DNA from: Onchocerca volvulus
Lineage: Eukaryota > Nematoda > Chromadorea > Rhabditida > Onchocercidae
NCBI GenBank assembly: GCA_000499405.2
Contig: HG738140.1
Coordinates: forward strand, 12,675,560-12,739,559
Length of the DNA: 64,000 nucleotides
Direction: 5' to 3'
Made by a program: the position numbers and the translations under genes. The notes below the pieces were generated by a model. It was not told the origin of the DNA. It worked only from the letters and a program-made list of their open reading frames with translations, and did not search any database. Positions 23,456-34,413 of the stretch are shown one piece after another. Within the stretch, counting starts at the first letter, position 1. Every line of letters begins with the position of its first letter.

Positions 23456-24586
23456 TTATCTTTCTGAGATCGGTTTTGGTAGGAACTCTGAACTTTTCGA
23501 TATCGAATCTGAGAATTCCATATTTTTTAAAAAATTCCTATCAAACATATCGAAGAGACGCATCTCTTCATCCAGTTCAAGTTGCTGTTCCAATAATGTT
23601 TCCTGTCGTTCCGGTTTCATTAATTTATACGTATTAATCAATAATGCTTTACTGGTAATAGTGCTAATATCAAACTGAGCAATCATTTCATCAAGATTAT
23701 ATAAGCGACCATTTCTATCAGAGGTCTTCCGTAAGCCACGATCAGCCAATAAAAAGTTTAAAATTGATAATTCCTGAACTGAACTGTATGTCCTAACATA
23801 ACTTCTAGCATTATTATGTGTTAGCAAACGTGAACCACTGCGAAGCCTAAGACTTCCAATATTTATAAATGTTGGTAAATACCACTGCAGCGCGTCACAT
23901 ATGGCAAGCTGTAGGAAATCCCGAGACGAGGAAGCAACATGATGACTAGCGCAAAGGGTATGATTATCAACAGTATCTGCGAAAAATGTTGTTGGCATGA
24001 AATCTGGCCTTAACAACAGTTGATCCGTAGCGGATAGATGTTTAGATAATTCGCCATGCACTACATCTCGATACAAGTATGCTCGGCTAGGTATTCTTAG
24101 GCGAACAACATGTGGTAGACCATCTAATGCCATGTTTCTAGATTCGCTGCGCGTTTTTGTGAAACATTCCCTCGAGCAAAAAAATAATTTTGTCGGTTCT
24201 TTCTTCATTGGATCCATTTCTTTCCAAGTGTCACCACAACAGAAGCATCGATATGCTAAACCGGTATCAATCAACCGTTCCACCACATCAGCATATGTTT
24301 TCAAACGTTTAGCAACCGAGTAGGGAGCGAATGGACCACCTGTTCCAGGTCCTTCATCGCGCTCCAGTCCAAACCGATCCAAAAGAGTTTCAATTTTTTT
24401 GCTTCGTGGCTGTTTTCCGTGTTTGTTTAAACCCAACTGCAGGATAAATTTCCCATTGTTAGCTCGAGCAAACAAGAAATTATACAATGCTCGTCGTAAT
24501 CCTTCCAACGATAGATGATCACTGCTGATTCGTACCACTAAACGAATTTCCTTGGCAATTCCCGAAGCACAAGATAAACGACACAT
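23456..24586 (-). CDS. Divergent glutamyl-tRNA synthetase-like protein (EARS2-related), probably not catalytic
   Basis: Single-exon frame of 376 residues. Around residues 17-45 the class I synthetase N-terminal segment is clear (GLRRALYNFLFARANNGKFIL), but the HIGH signature position reads SLEG and the following LRIEDTD-type motif is replaced by LQLGLNKHG. Near residues 85-120 there is a Cys-rich insertion (CFCCGD ... FFCSREC) where GluRS reads YRCFCT. The KMSKS-loop position reads RLLTHNNARSYV, without the lysine signature. The subdomain after it (LSILNFLLADRG, LYNLDEMIAQFDIS) follows GluRS order. The C-terminal anticodon-binding region is missing (mitochondrial GluRS is usually about 500 residues). 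The ATG lies one base behind a TTTCAG acceptor. It is intact, so more likely a retained pseudoenzyme than a pseudogene. Confidence 0.75.
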   Translation of the reverse strand: MCRLSCASGIAKEIRLVVRISSDHLSLEGLRRALYNFLFARANNGKFILQLGLNKHGKQPRSKKIETLLDRFGLERDEGPGTGGPFAPYSVAKRLKTYADVVERLIDTGLAYRCFCCGDTWKEMDPMKKEPTKLFFCSRECFTKTRSESRNMALDGLPHVVRLRIPSRAYLYRDVVHGELSKHLSATDQLLLRPDFMPTTFFADTVDNHTLCASHHVASSSRDFLQLAICDALQWYLPTFINIGSLRLRSGSRLLTHNNARSYVRTYSSVQELSILNFLLADRGLRKTSDRNGRLYNLDEMIAQFDISTITSKALLINTYKLMKPERQETLLEQQLELDEEMRLFDMFDRNFLKNMEFSDSISKSSEFLPKPISER

Positions 24587-25140
24587 TCTGAAATAGTCTT
24601 CATGATTCGAAATATAGAAAATCTATTTATCCAAATTTTCTTGGCTAATCGAATTGGCACTTCTCATTTCCTTCCAATGTTTTAATCAATAAAATTTACT
24701 GATGATTCACTTAGTTAGAAATCCATTTTTTATAATTTGTTGGCTAAATTAATGAATGAAGTGAGTTCCACTCTCATACGATTTATAACTATTGAGGAAA
24801 CAGAGCTCAGAGTAGGAGAAAATTGAAGACTTATATGACATATAAATCAGTTAAAAATATACAGATAAATCTCATTCAACATATAATAATCTAGAAAGAA
24901 ATAAAAGAACGTTGATTACTAGATCAACACTCTTTTATATGGTTTATAAATTTGATAAAATTTATAAACTACATAAAAAATTAGTCTTCATGGAAGAATT
25001 AAAATCACAAGAATGCTCCACTAATTAGAATTACATAACTTATCGTAGGAAACTACTTTTGGAAAATATAATTATCACAGCAGATCATTAATTCTTTAAA
25101 AAATAAAAGAAAAATTTACATCGTATCAAGTTCTCCTAAT

Positions 25141-25424
25141 CGAATTTTTCCTGTAGGTGTGAATGTGGGGCATTACAACATGTCCCACGAATTCCAGCTG
25201 CAACAAAAAAAAAAAAAAGAAAAAAAAAGGAAAACAGTTCTGACAATTGGCTTTGTTAGGAATGTAAGCACAATAAGAAAACCAGCTATCTCTGAACTTG
25301 AGACTATCACTTCCGAGATCTCATTAACTAGTTTCCTTGAATTGGAAAATGCGGAAATTCCGTATTTATTTATATATGAAACTAAAAGTGTTCTAAGCCG
25401 CTGAAAATAATCATTCAAGATCAT
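25141..25424 (-). CDS. Possible small membrane protein, unrecognised
   Basis: ATG at 25424 follows directly on a TAATTGTAG acceptor. The frame has a helical region and one strongly hydrophobic span (SSEIAGFLIVLTFLTKPIV). It runs into a poly-T tract (about 25205-25235) that may be a very short intron; splicing out the tract would give a C-terminus encoded to about 25141. It is also open on the opposite strand, which lowers confidence. It sits between RBM28 and the GluRS-like gene on the same strand. Confidence 0.25.
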
Positions 25425-25928
25425 CTACAATTATATGAAGAAGAACTGACCATTTTACATGTCATATTTCTTACAATACTCGGCTCTACTTAATTTTACG
25501 AATACAAATCAATAGTAAAGAAGTTGGAGAACAAATTTGCAGAAATTCAACAACTTTACCACAATATGTTTTCTAAGTGAAGGATTTTTTTGTTTGTCAA
25601 AACAATATGAAACATAAAACAACATTCATATTTGCAACAGATTTATTTCCTTTTATTAGGTTAATGTTTTAAATAACGATTTTCGACAAAATGACGACAA
25701 AGTACAACAATGAAATTAAAGAACTTTGTTTGTCAAACTAAGGTTTTAGATTCCAACCTAAAAATTTTGTTGACTACTTAAATTATTCAGCATTTATTTT
25801 TGTCATTTCAGATAAAAATCGATCTGTGAAAATTTTTATTGGTCTAGAATTAATGGCTTCAAGTTTAGAGGACTTGAAACATCAGTTAAAGCATCAGCTG
25901 TGACTGCTAACATTCGTAAATTATCACA

Positions 25929-28900
25929 TTAGCCTGACAGAGTAAGATATTTCGTAAGTTGTTTGGAATGACTTATCTTTTTCTTCTTTGGTACCACTGT
26001 TTCAGACGTCCTTGTCTGCATTTTTCTTTTCTTGTTGATTTTGCTTTTCATCTAAAAATAATATCAACAGTGGAAAGAACTTGAAAATGGGTCCGGAAAA
26101 TTAAACGCACAATTAAAATTTGCTAAATATTTAGATACTTACTTGAGACTTTTTCGTATTCCCATCTTTTCTTCGAATTTTGGGTCCCAAATAAGATGGA
26201 AGGGGTTTTTGTCCACCAGCCGAAAGCTGCTTCTTTGTTTGCTCCAAATCTCGTTTATTTTTATCACATATCATTTGTTCATTACCCGACTGATTCTGTT
26301 GCGATTTTTTCAACCTTGATTCACGAAGACGAAGAGCAGCTAGATTTTCGATAGAAAACTCAACAATGGGTCTCTGAAAATACTAAAAATTAATTACAAG
26401 TTATACGAGAATTAGAAAAGCTCTTGAACAGTAGCTAGTCTGTTGAAAATCTTATTTGCAGAAATGATTTATAAAAAAAGGCATTGCACATTTTTGCTTT
26501 TCATCAAAAAGCAATCATTCGCTACTTATGAGATCACATAAAATTGTTTTAGAAATAGATAAAATAACATAACTTTCTGGATTTAGGTTTCATCCTAAGC
26601 AGAAAATCCAAATTTAAATGAAACCTTTTCCTTGGTGAATATATCCGGATTATTATTCAAATGCTTCATGGCTGATAATGCATCTTGATGGCTCGAAAAG
26701 TTAACGAAGCCAAAACCTCGTGATACGGCTTCTCCAGATGTATCTAATTTGTTCCTATCTCTCCAAATGCGACACTGAAAATATTGATCATTAGATAAAG
26801 ATAGAAATATATTTTGAAATTTATTAAACTCATAAAAAGAAAGTGATGGGAATAACACATAATTTAGAGATCTTTTTTTCAGCATGACACAAAAAAATGC
26901 TAAGCGTGCTTTGACAGAGTGAAAATTTACATAACTTAAAGGATTAATACGTTCCAGTTTTTTAATTCAATAACATACTTCAGTTATTTTTGCATCTGGA
27001 TTGCCAGCTGCAATAAAGCACATCGATCTAAAGGCTTTATCAGTTAAAGACTTCGGTAAATTATGAATAACCAAACGTGTCGGAGATACAAACCTGCAAG
27101 TTTAGTTTTCATTAATTATTTACCATTGTAACTCTATAGGCTCCGAATTTTATTCAAAATTTTCATTAGATATTTCATCAAATTTTGACGCAAATTAGTA
27201 ATGAAGTAGAAACAGATACTTAAATTATAATTCAGGGAAAAAAGCAGCTTTTGTATTGAACATGCCAAAATAAGTTTTAAAGACTCGATTTACTTCCACG
27301 ACTTATTTTAAATTTGATAAAAATCCTTAATCTACAAATAAATATAGTAATTCATATACTGCAAAACAAGTGAACATGCACTTCACAGAAACTGAGAAGA
27401 CAAACAGAAAATGCCCACTGGGAATGGAATCAGATGTTCAAATCAATAACAAATAAGAGCTTCTATAATGTGATTTCATGTTGCTGATACATCAAAAAAC
27501 AAAACAAACATACATGTGCAAGTTCTTTAGCTTTTCTCGTGCAGCTACTGCTAAACGTGCACGTTTATTAGCATCTGTTTCACTCATACCGGCTGCAGAA
27601 GTTGTACCGGGTCGTATAAAGCCAGCACGTAAAAGGTAAAGATTTCGTTTGTCTTTTGGCTTTTTTGATAGTTTTTCCTTGAAAAAAGCCGACATTTATT
27701 ATCAATTTAATAAAATAATATATTCCGTTATATCATATTTATAAAGGCATTTGTATCAAATGGCTCGATTCATTACAGCGATTCAGAGACTAACTTTATA
27801 GTAAATATGATCACTCGAACCATCAGCTGAAAGACTAAAGGAGGAACTCAAATAGCATCCCTACCAATTTAATTCTTCCCATTAGTATAACTGTTACCAA
27901 ATTCAATTATTACATCGATGAATACCTTCTCAATTTTTGCTGCTTCACTTCTCGGCAACGCGTAATAACCAAAAATCCGACGACCATCAATTAAAACACC
28001 AGGAGTCTAAAAGACGCTAATAAAATCTAATAAAAAGATAAGACTTGATTCTAGAACTCAGTAAAGCAATTTTCGTAATCAAATAATATTAGCAAATAAA
28101 GATCTTTATGGGACGCGAATCATTCGAAGGGTACTCAATTAAATCATAACATATCATGTTAAACAATTTTTCGAATTGCTCACAAAAATCAACATTTTAA
28201 TTTCTTCGATCTGAAATTTTAGAAAATGACCGTACAGATTACCTGATCAATAGCTGATAAGCATTTTTCCGCTCCATCAGCTGTTTCGAAATGTACAAAG
28301 GCGGTCCCTTTTGAATGTTCGCTACCTACGTAACAGCAAATAATTGCCAGTGAAATGTTTCCAAATTTCAACAAAGCTTCTCTTAACATCTTATCTGTTG
28401 TTTCGTAAGACAAATTTCTGAAACACAAATATTATAGAATAAAATCTCAAAAGTATATTGGACTCAAAATTTCGATAATTTTGAATCTGATAGCGCAAAT
28501 TCAAAGAGTCATCCAGAATAGCTAGTTACAATTCTTCCATGCTTAATATCATGACAAATTTTGTTTCTTTGAGCGGAAGAAACTACAGCCTCCCCAATCT
28601 GCCTTTCATCACACTTTCACCAAGAATATTAACCTGATGAATAAGACACGTCCTTCTAATACTGCTTTGTCTTCCATACATTTTTGTTTAGTTTGTTCAC
28701 AAGTTTGTTTTTCCGACTTTTTTCTGATTTTGTGAATAACCTTATCAGGCATGTTTTCGCTCAATACTTCTTTCTTGATCTCGTCATCATTCCGTTCTTC
28801 TTTCTTAATAGTACTGTCATCATCTGACTCAATTTCTTGCTTGATTTCTTCTTTAATTTTTTGATTTTCCTGTTTTTCTGGAAATAATATGCGTTCCAGA

Positions 28901-30035
28901 AGACAATCACAGTAACTTAACTATGAATTCTATTCCATATAAATCCCTCCTTAAACACTTACATTGCTGTAAATTTTGTTTAGAATTCAAACACTAAAAA
29001 ATAAGTACTTCCATTTAAGTCTCAAATTGAAATAAAGTTCGGAAACATGTACTCATAAACGCCACCTTTCATAAAATAAATTATGAAAGCAAACCTTCAT
29101 GTACTGCTGTTTCGTAGGTATCTTTCGACAAAGCCCAGTCGATTGCGATTTTCCTTCCAAATACCTGAAAAAGCTTCTTGCTTTCATCTCTTTCCGAAAA
29201 TAATGAGGGCACAACCGAAAATTTCGTTAGCAATTCGAAATGAACATGAGATGTAAACATGACAGAATTTTTGAAGAAAAATGTTTTCAGATAAAACTAA
29301 ATAATCTATAAAAAATGCTCTAATTAACCTCAGACATATTTAATTTTTCAATGGCCTTCACGGCATCTTGACGTTTCCAGAATTGGATAAACGCAAAACC
29401 AGCACACGAATTTAGAAATCGTTTATCTTTGCATTTTGGCAAAACAATTTCAGTGATTGGGCCAATATTACCAAATATCGTTTGTAGATCTTCCTGTATC
29501 GTCTGAAAAGCGAAAATAGAGAACTAAATAGAGGTATCTGCAATATGACATACGTGAGGTTTCTTTCCATTTTAAAGCTTTCAACTAGAAAAGAGTGCAT
29601 TAAATGGATCAGTTTTGCGAGCTGAAAAAAAGTCATAAAAAGTTAAAAAATAATGTAAAACTTACCAGAGTAAATACTGTGAAGAAAAATATTGTCAGTA
29701 ACAACAAAGCTTATTTTTTTCCTGCTTCATCATAGTATAAATGAAGCAAAAAAAAATTTTAATAAGCAAATTAGAAATGGAAGTTTTGAAGTTGCTGAAA
29801 TTTACAGATTAAAGCTAAAATTTGCGACATTTACCTTAAATGGCAAATTACGTACAATCAAACGCCATGATTTGCACCGTGAATCGAGCTTGGCAGAAGT
29901 TTTGCCATTCTGAATACATTCTCCAGCTTTTTTCATGTTGGATTTGGATGCGTTCAACATTCCAGTCTTCTCATCTTCCACTTTATTATTCTCGAAATGT
30001 GTAGAATTCTGTTTTTTGCCTTTTTTGCCAATCAT
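25929..30035 (-). CDS. rbm-28: RBM28/Nop4-like nucleolar RNA-binding protein
   Basis: Spliceosomal and large-ribosomal-subunit assembly factor of the nucleolus. Eleven phase-consistent exons: 29835-30035, 29329-29502, 29095-29164, 28634-28877, 28243-28417, 27926-28006, 27514-27677, 26979-27093, 26625-26774, 26143-26373 and 25929-26051 (about 575 residues). Three RRMs: one starting RLIVRNLPFK and ending GRKIAIDWALSKDTYE; one with VLFIRNLSYET, SKGTAFVHFETADGA; and one with TRLVIHNLPKSL, GFGFVNFSSHQDAL. Between them is an acidic/lysine-rich linker. The RBM28 signatures KDKRNLYLLRAGFIRPGT, LNNNPDIF, RPIVEFSIEN and LPSYLGPKIRRKDG are present in order. The N-terminal RRM of the human protein is not seen; a short open exon at about 30160-30188 (donor AGG|GTAAGTG) could add upstream residues in phase with the ATG. 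Confidence 0.9.
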
Positions 30036-30595
30036 CTATAAATGAACGTCATCGAGATTATTTAAGAAACCCTCCAAAATTGACAACCTTCAAGATACTG
30101 AAGTAGTAAAGCTCACAATGTTAGTCATTCTCTTCAATACACTTACCCTTTGTTCTTCAAGAGCCAGCACAATATTTTGGGAGAATAGACTGTAACATGT
30201 TACTTGTCAAAATTCTGTAGCTATTATTAAAACTTGGTACTTATGCCAAATTCGTAATAAAGAAAATATATCTAGTCTTTGGTCTAAAACAAAATATAAC
30301 AATAACATTGCAGATATTTTCAAGCAGTGAAGAAATCCAATTCTTATGGAAAAAAAAAAGAAACTAAGAAACAAGAGCATTCAAAATAATTTCCACCAAC
30401 TCTCCTTCTATAAAACATGGGCAAAATTAAGGAAAAAATAAAACAATTCTCGGAACGAACCTAAGCAAGACTCGATATCGCGCTGGGCCGCGTTATAAAG
30501 GAGATCTTAATGTAAACATGGAAATTTGACATTTGAAGTCCCGGGGTTTGGATTTGATTCTAAACGGATTTCGGTGAAGATAAAGGAGGACAGGA
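30036..30595. promoter_or_regulatory. Divergent intergenic region between RBM28 and URM1
   Basis: About 0.5 kb separates the first coding exon of RBM28 (-) from the first URM1 exon (+). It contains a small GC-rich patch (TCGCGCTGGGCCGCG at 30477-30491), rare in this AT-rich window, suggesting a shared promoter. No core element can be named. Confidence 0.4.
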
Positions 30596-31226
30596 TGAGT
30601 TCATACATTTCGAGGGGCAGTGATAAGGTTGGCTTATTGATAGGAGATGGTAAGCTTTTTTAGCAGGAAAATAGAGAAAATGCTAAAAATCATCTTGGAA
30701 TAAGTTAATAAATAGTGGTTGAGGAGGATTAGATGAATAGTATCCCTCGCGACATGGACAGATGTTTTTTAAGGAAAAATATAAATTGATGAATTCGAAT
30801 TTTTCTTTCTTCCAGTATTTAGAATAGATGTAATTCTATAGTAAACTATTATACGACAAAAGATGTCTCTGGAAGAAGTCTGCAAAACTGAGTTCAAATT
30901 TCAGGTTAAAAATGGGTGTTTTAAGTTTAAAAGTCGAGTTTTCCGGTGGTGCAGAATCGTTATTTGACATGCAGAAAGAATTAGATATTCAAGTGCCAAA
31001 TGAATCTGGACCGTTATTAGTTAGTGATTTGATTCGATATATCAATGTTAATCTAATACCGGATAAATCAAGGTCTCATCTACTAGTGGACAAAGATGGC
31101 GATAATGTACGACCTGGAATATTGGTGCTTGTTAATGAAGTGGATTGGGAGTTGTTGCAAGGGCCTAAAACGATCCTAGAGGATGGTGACATTATTTCAT
31201 TCATTTCTACTCTTCACGGCGGATAA
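30596..31226 (+). CDS. urm-1: URM1 ubiquitin-related modifier
   Basis: Ubiquitin-fold sulfur carrier for tRNA wobble-uridine thiolation and protein urmylation, activated by an MOCS3/Uba4-type enzyme. The coding frame is one exon, 30912-31226, 104 residues, starting MGVLSLKVEFSGGAE and ending in the required diglycine (STLHGG). Internal LIPDKSRSHLLVD and RPGILVLVNEVDWELL follow the family. The ATG lies seven bases behind a TTTCAG acceptor. An upstream exon at about 30560-30651 ends in G|GTAAGC and contains its own ATG (30596); joined to 30905 it would stop almost at once, so it is a 5' UTR exon with an upstream ORF. AATAAA at 31480-31485 is a likely polyadenylation signal. Confidence 0.95.
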
Positions 31227-32148
31227 GATGTCCTTTCTTTCTTTCCTTATGTTTCTCTGATAAATAACTGATTGAATTTACCTGAATTTTCATATTATCT
31301 GATTTACTGCCTGTTATTATGGGATTTTAATATGTGAAAAATCCAAGCTTGTTCATGATTCGATTTGTTGTTATTTATGTATCATGAGATGTATTACACA
31401 ACCAATATCATATTCATATGTATTGTTGCAATCGCATATCATTGCTATCTCATAGCACATTACTTTATTACCAGGCAGTAATAAAAAGATTTTCTAAACA
31501 AAATATAGCAGTTGTCGATACTTAAGAGATTTTGACAAGTTTTTTTAATAATAAAAGAACAACAAAAAAACACGCCATATGATTTTATTTTGACTAGATA
31601 TTGGTTAAGAAAGCTCAGCTAAAATTTGTATTGAACTCGTTTTAGGACTAATCCACTTTACTTTACTGTATTTTGCGTTTAAATATGTTCCTGTCCAAAA
31701 AAGTTTTCTTTTTTTACTACAGTCTTCGTATTCAGCTCTTTTTACAACAGTTGAATTTGGAAGAAATAACTGATTAAGGATAAAAATAACAGAAAATCGT
31801 TGAAGATAAAAAGATAAAAACTGTTAAACATGAAGTCACAATCATTTTTATAATTTTTTGCTCCATCTGAACTGCACGTACGTAAACGCAAGTATGTTAC
31901 ACATTTTTTGGACAGCTTCCTGAATGGAATTTTAAAATACGAAAAAACTGCTTTTTTCATTTATCTCTGAAATCCAAAAGGTTGCGGGAATCATGCAAAG
32001 TCTTTTTAAATTCCACCAAAGAAGCAAACCGTTGGTCAGACCACAGTGATCTTTCCGAAGCCTGTTTTAATATATTAATCCATTTCCTTTTTTTTTTTTT
32101 TTTATTATTCGCCAATATTGGTTTTGGAATATAAAAACCAATGAAAAT
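31227..32148. other. URM1 3' flank, no gene seen
   Basis: AT-rich DNA with the URM1 poly(A) signal and a poly-T tract near 32088. Short frames here are low-complexity. Confidence 0.6.
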
Positions 32149-32537
32149 TTAACAGTAATATACGCCAATAGCGGCGCCCATAATTGACGCTAATAAAAGA
32201 ACAAGGAAAAAACAGTGATGGAACCTGAAAGAATGAAGATTTCTAAATGTGTTCGCAAAATTTTTAAAAATTCTAGAATTATTAAGAGAAGAAATTAAAA
32301 CTCAAAGAAATTAATGAACTTACGTAAAGAGCTGGACGCCATAACCAACTGAAGAAGCAAAAATCCGTCCGCCAAAATCGCTAGCTGGATTGACCGGAGA
32401 ACCCATATTCAAGCCGCAACATATTGAAATGGTCGTTGCGATGATACCGAAAAGGACTGGCATCAAATTTCTCGGTATTTGATTTCTGGAATCGCAAAGA
32501 ATGCAACGAAAAGAACAATCAAACTGGTACCAACCAT
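32149..32537 (-). pseudogene. Aquaglyceroporin C-terminal fragment
   Basis: Two minus-strand exons, 32324-32537 and 32149-32224 (TAA), joined in phase. The first encodes the second half-channel: GTSLIVLFVAFFA, then DSRNQIPRNL, and the second NPA box as GSPVNPASDFGGRIFA. The second encodes the last span (ASIMGAAIGVYY). Between the first two segments one base is missing (near 32490), so they are in different frames. No exons for the N-terminal half were found to the right. This is a decayed gene fragment, or a gene damaged by an assembly error. Confidence 0.7.
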
Positions 32538-32679
32538 CTAAAATTTAAATGAAAATAGAAATTATTAGATAAAGAATAAATTACTAAATGTAGGAAATCA
32601 GTTAAATATTGATAACATTTCTAATTATTTAAGGTCGCAATTTTAAAAACCGATTGCTGACATATTACCAAATCGCATG

Positions 32680-32760
32680 GCAGGCAGATATTCATGAAAT
32701 TCATGAAACTGCTATTCATGAAACTATTCATGGTGCTATTCATGAAACTCATGGCAGCCG
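32680..32760. repeat. Short tandem repeat of ATTCATGAAACT-type units
   Basis: Five to six imperfect 9-15 bp units with TTCATGAAA as core, between the aquaporin and phosphatase remnants. Confidence 0.6.
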
Positions 32761-33365
32761 ATAGTATTCGACATAATGCTGGATAAGTGATCAGGAAAAC
32801 CTGATCATATTGAATTAATCTAAAAATCAATCATACTGAATTAGCCTGAGAGTCAAGTATATCTTTATGTTATTTATCAGTCTGATAATAAAATTTGCAT
32901 ATCTTCAGTCTCTTGAAATCATTTGAAAGCGAACTACTAGTGGAATGAAAGACTCCTGGACTCAGATTTCGCATTTTTGGTATCGGTGCCAGGACGCTTT
33001 CAGAGTACATTCTGTCCAGGTCATTATGTCGTTTCTGGTAAAATCATCTTCAGATATGTTTTGAAACCAGCGAATGTTTACCTGATGCTAAAGAATTGAA
33101 AACAATACTTTCACACGTCGCTTATGTTCTAGGACTGTCTATGGCTAGCGCTAAATCGATACAAACATATTCGATCGATTGGTGTTTTTATACCTTGATG
33201 AATTTATTCTCTCTATTACTTCTTTTTCCCGTTTTACTTGAGCTGTTTTCTTTTTCTTTGTCTTGGACACAATGTCTAAATTTTGATTTCTACAGTTCAT
33301 GAGTACTGTGATCAGTTCTTTTTCAGTAAACATTTCAGTTGCAAATTATTATTCGAAAACTTCAG

Positions 33366-34413
33366 GCATACATCGGAAGCGCATAATTACATTAATGCTA
33401 ATTATGTTGATACATTTCAGGAGGAGAAAAAATTTATTTTGATGCAGTCGCCAATGGAAAACACTGTAAAGTCATTTTGGGCGATGATTTATCAAGAGAA
33501 TGTAGCTGAAATTGTTGCAATGATCAGTTTGTATTCAGCAAAGATATTGTGTTGTATGTTCCAATCGAACAGTCAGCTTTCGCCACATTCGCATCCTATT
33601 CCATCAAAATTTGCAGATCACAATTAATCCTATAAAGCATCAAGATTGAAGGTTTCCTATTCATTAATGGCTCACTGATTTTGGTTCTTTGTTCTTTCTT
33701 TGTTGGATGGTGACATCGATCATAACATTAATTGATGTATAAGAAATGACTTTGAACCGAATAGGAGCGAGAGATTTTTTTTAAATTATTCATATACAAA
33801 TAAAAAAAAAAAAAAAAACATCCCTGCATTGATCTTTGATGATTTATTATAGATTATATCGAATTTCAGTTGAGGCAAGGAAATAGCCAAGAACGAAAAA
33901 TCCTTCATATATATCTTTATACGTGGCATAACAAAGGGACACCAGAGAGATCAACTGAAGTGTTTGATTTGAAATTCAGTACAAATTACAATCGAAAATT
34001 TCTTACTAAGCGAAGAAAAGCTGCTGGATATGTGTTCAGTGTATATCATCCCTTAGTTTTAAAAAACCTGGGAAAAAATTCTCTGTATTTTACTGCCATC
34101 CTCAAATGTTTTTTATAATTTGATACCTTTTATAAATTATAGGATAGATCTCAATGTTTCATTTTAATGTAATATATTTTAATATGATTAGAAGTCAACT
34201 TCGAAACAAAGCAAAATGCAGTCTTTCCCAGAACGGATGACATGCTTTATTTCCAGTTCACCAATCGTTGTGTGTTGTTTGACGGATTCGGGTAGAAGTG
34301 GTACATTGGCTGTGCTGGATATTTTTTGCCGTAAAATGGTTTATACTAAGAAACTGTCTAACGGAAATATTTTGGTGAACATCCAAGATACAGTACTTCG
34401 TGTCAGAACATGA
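33366..34413 (+). pseudogene. Protein tyrosine phosphatase (nematode PTP family), degenerate
   Basis: PTP-domain pieces in correct order: NYINANYVDTF with SPMENTVKSFWAMIYQENV at 33366-33530; after a frameshift, YVPIEQSAFATF at about 33560; ERKILHIYLYTWHNKGTPE from 33870 (WPD loop reads WHN, acid lost); and VVCCLTDSGRSGTLAVLD near 34265. The P-loop keeps C-x5-R but reads CCLTDSGRSGT instead of HCSAGxGRTGT. It ends early after VRT. Frameshift, altered catalytic loops and a missing N-terminus argue for a pseudogene or a dead pseudophosphatase. Confidence 0.75.

Noticed and set aside
25141..25180. Minus-strand PTGKIRLGELDT, resembling the GluRS HIGH-region PTGxLHxGxLRT
   Set aside because: It would be an upstream exon of the GluRS-like gene, but it is preceded by an in-frame stop, followed by TAA, and the gene already has its own copy of that region at residues 17-35. 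Probably chance.
25159..25404. Plus-strand frame of 81 codons
   Set aside because: Contains a lysine run from poly-A and has no acceptor or neighbour exon; the minus-strand reading has better start and splice context, though also weak.
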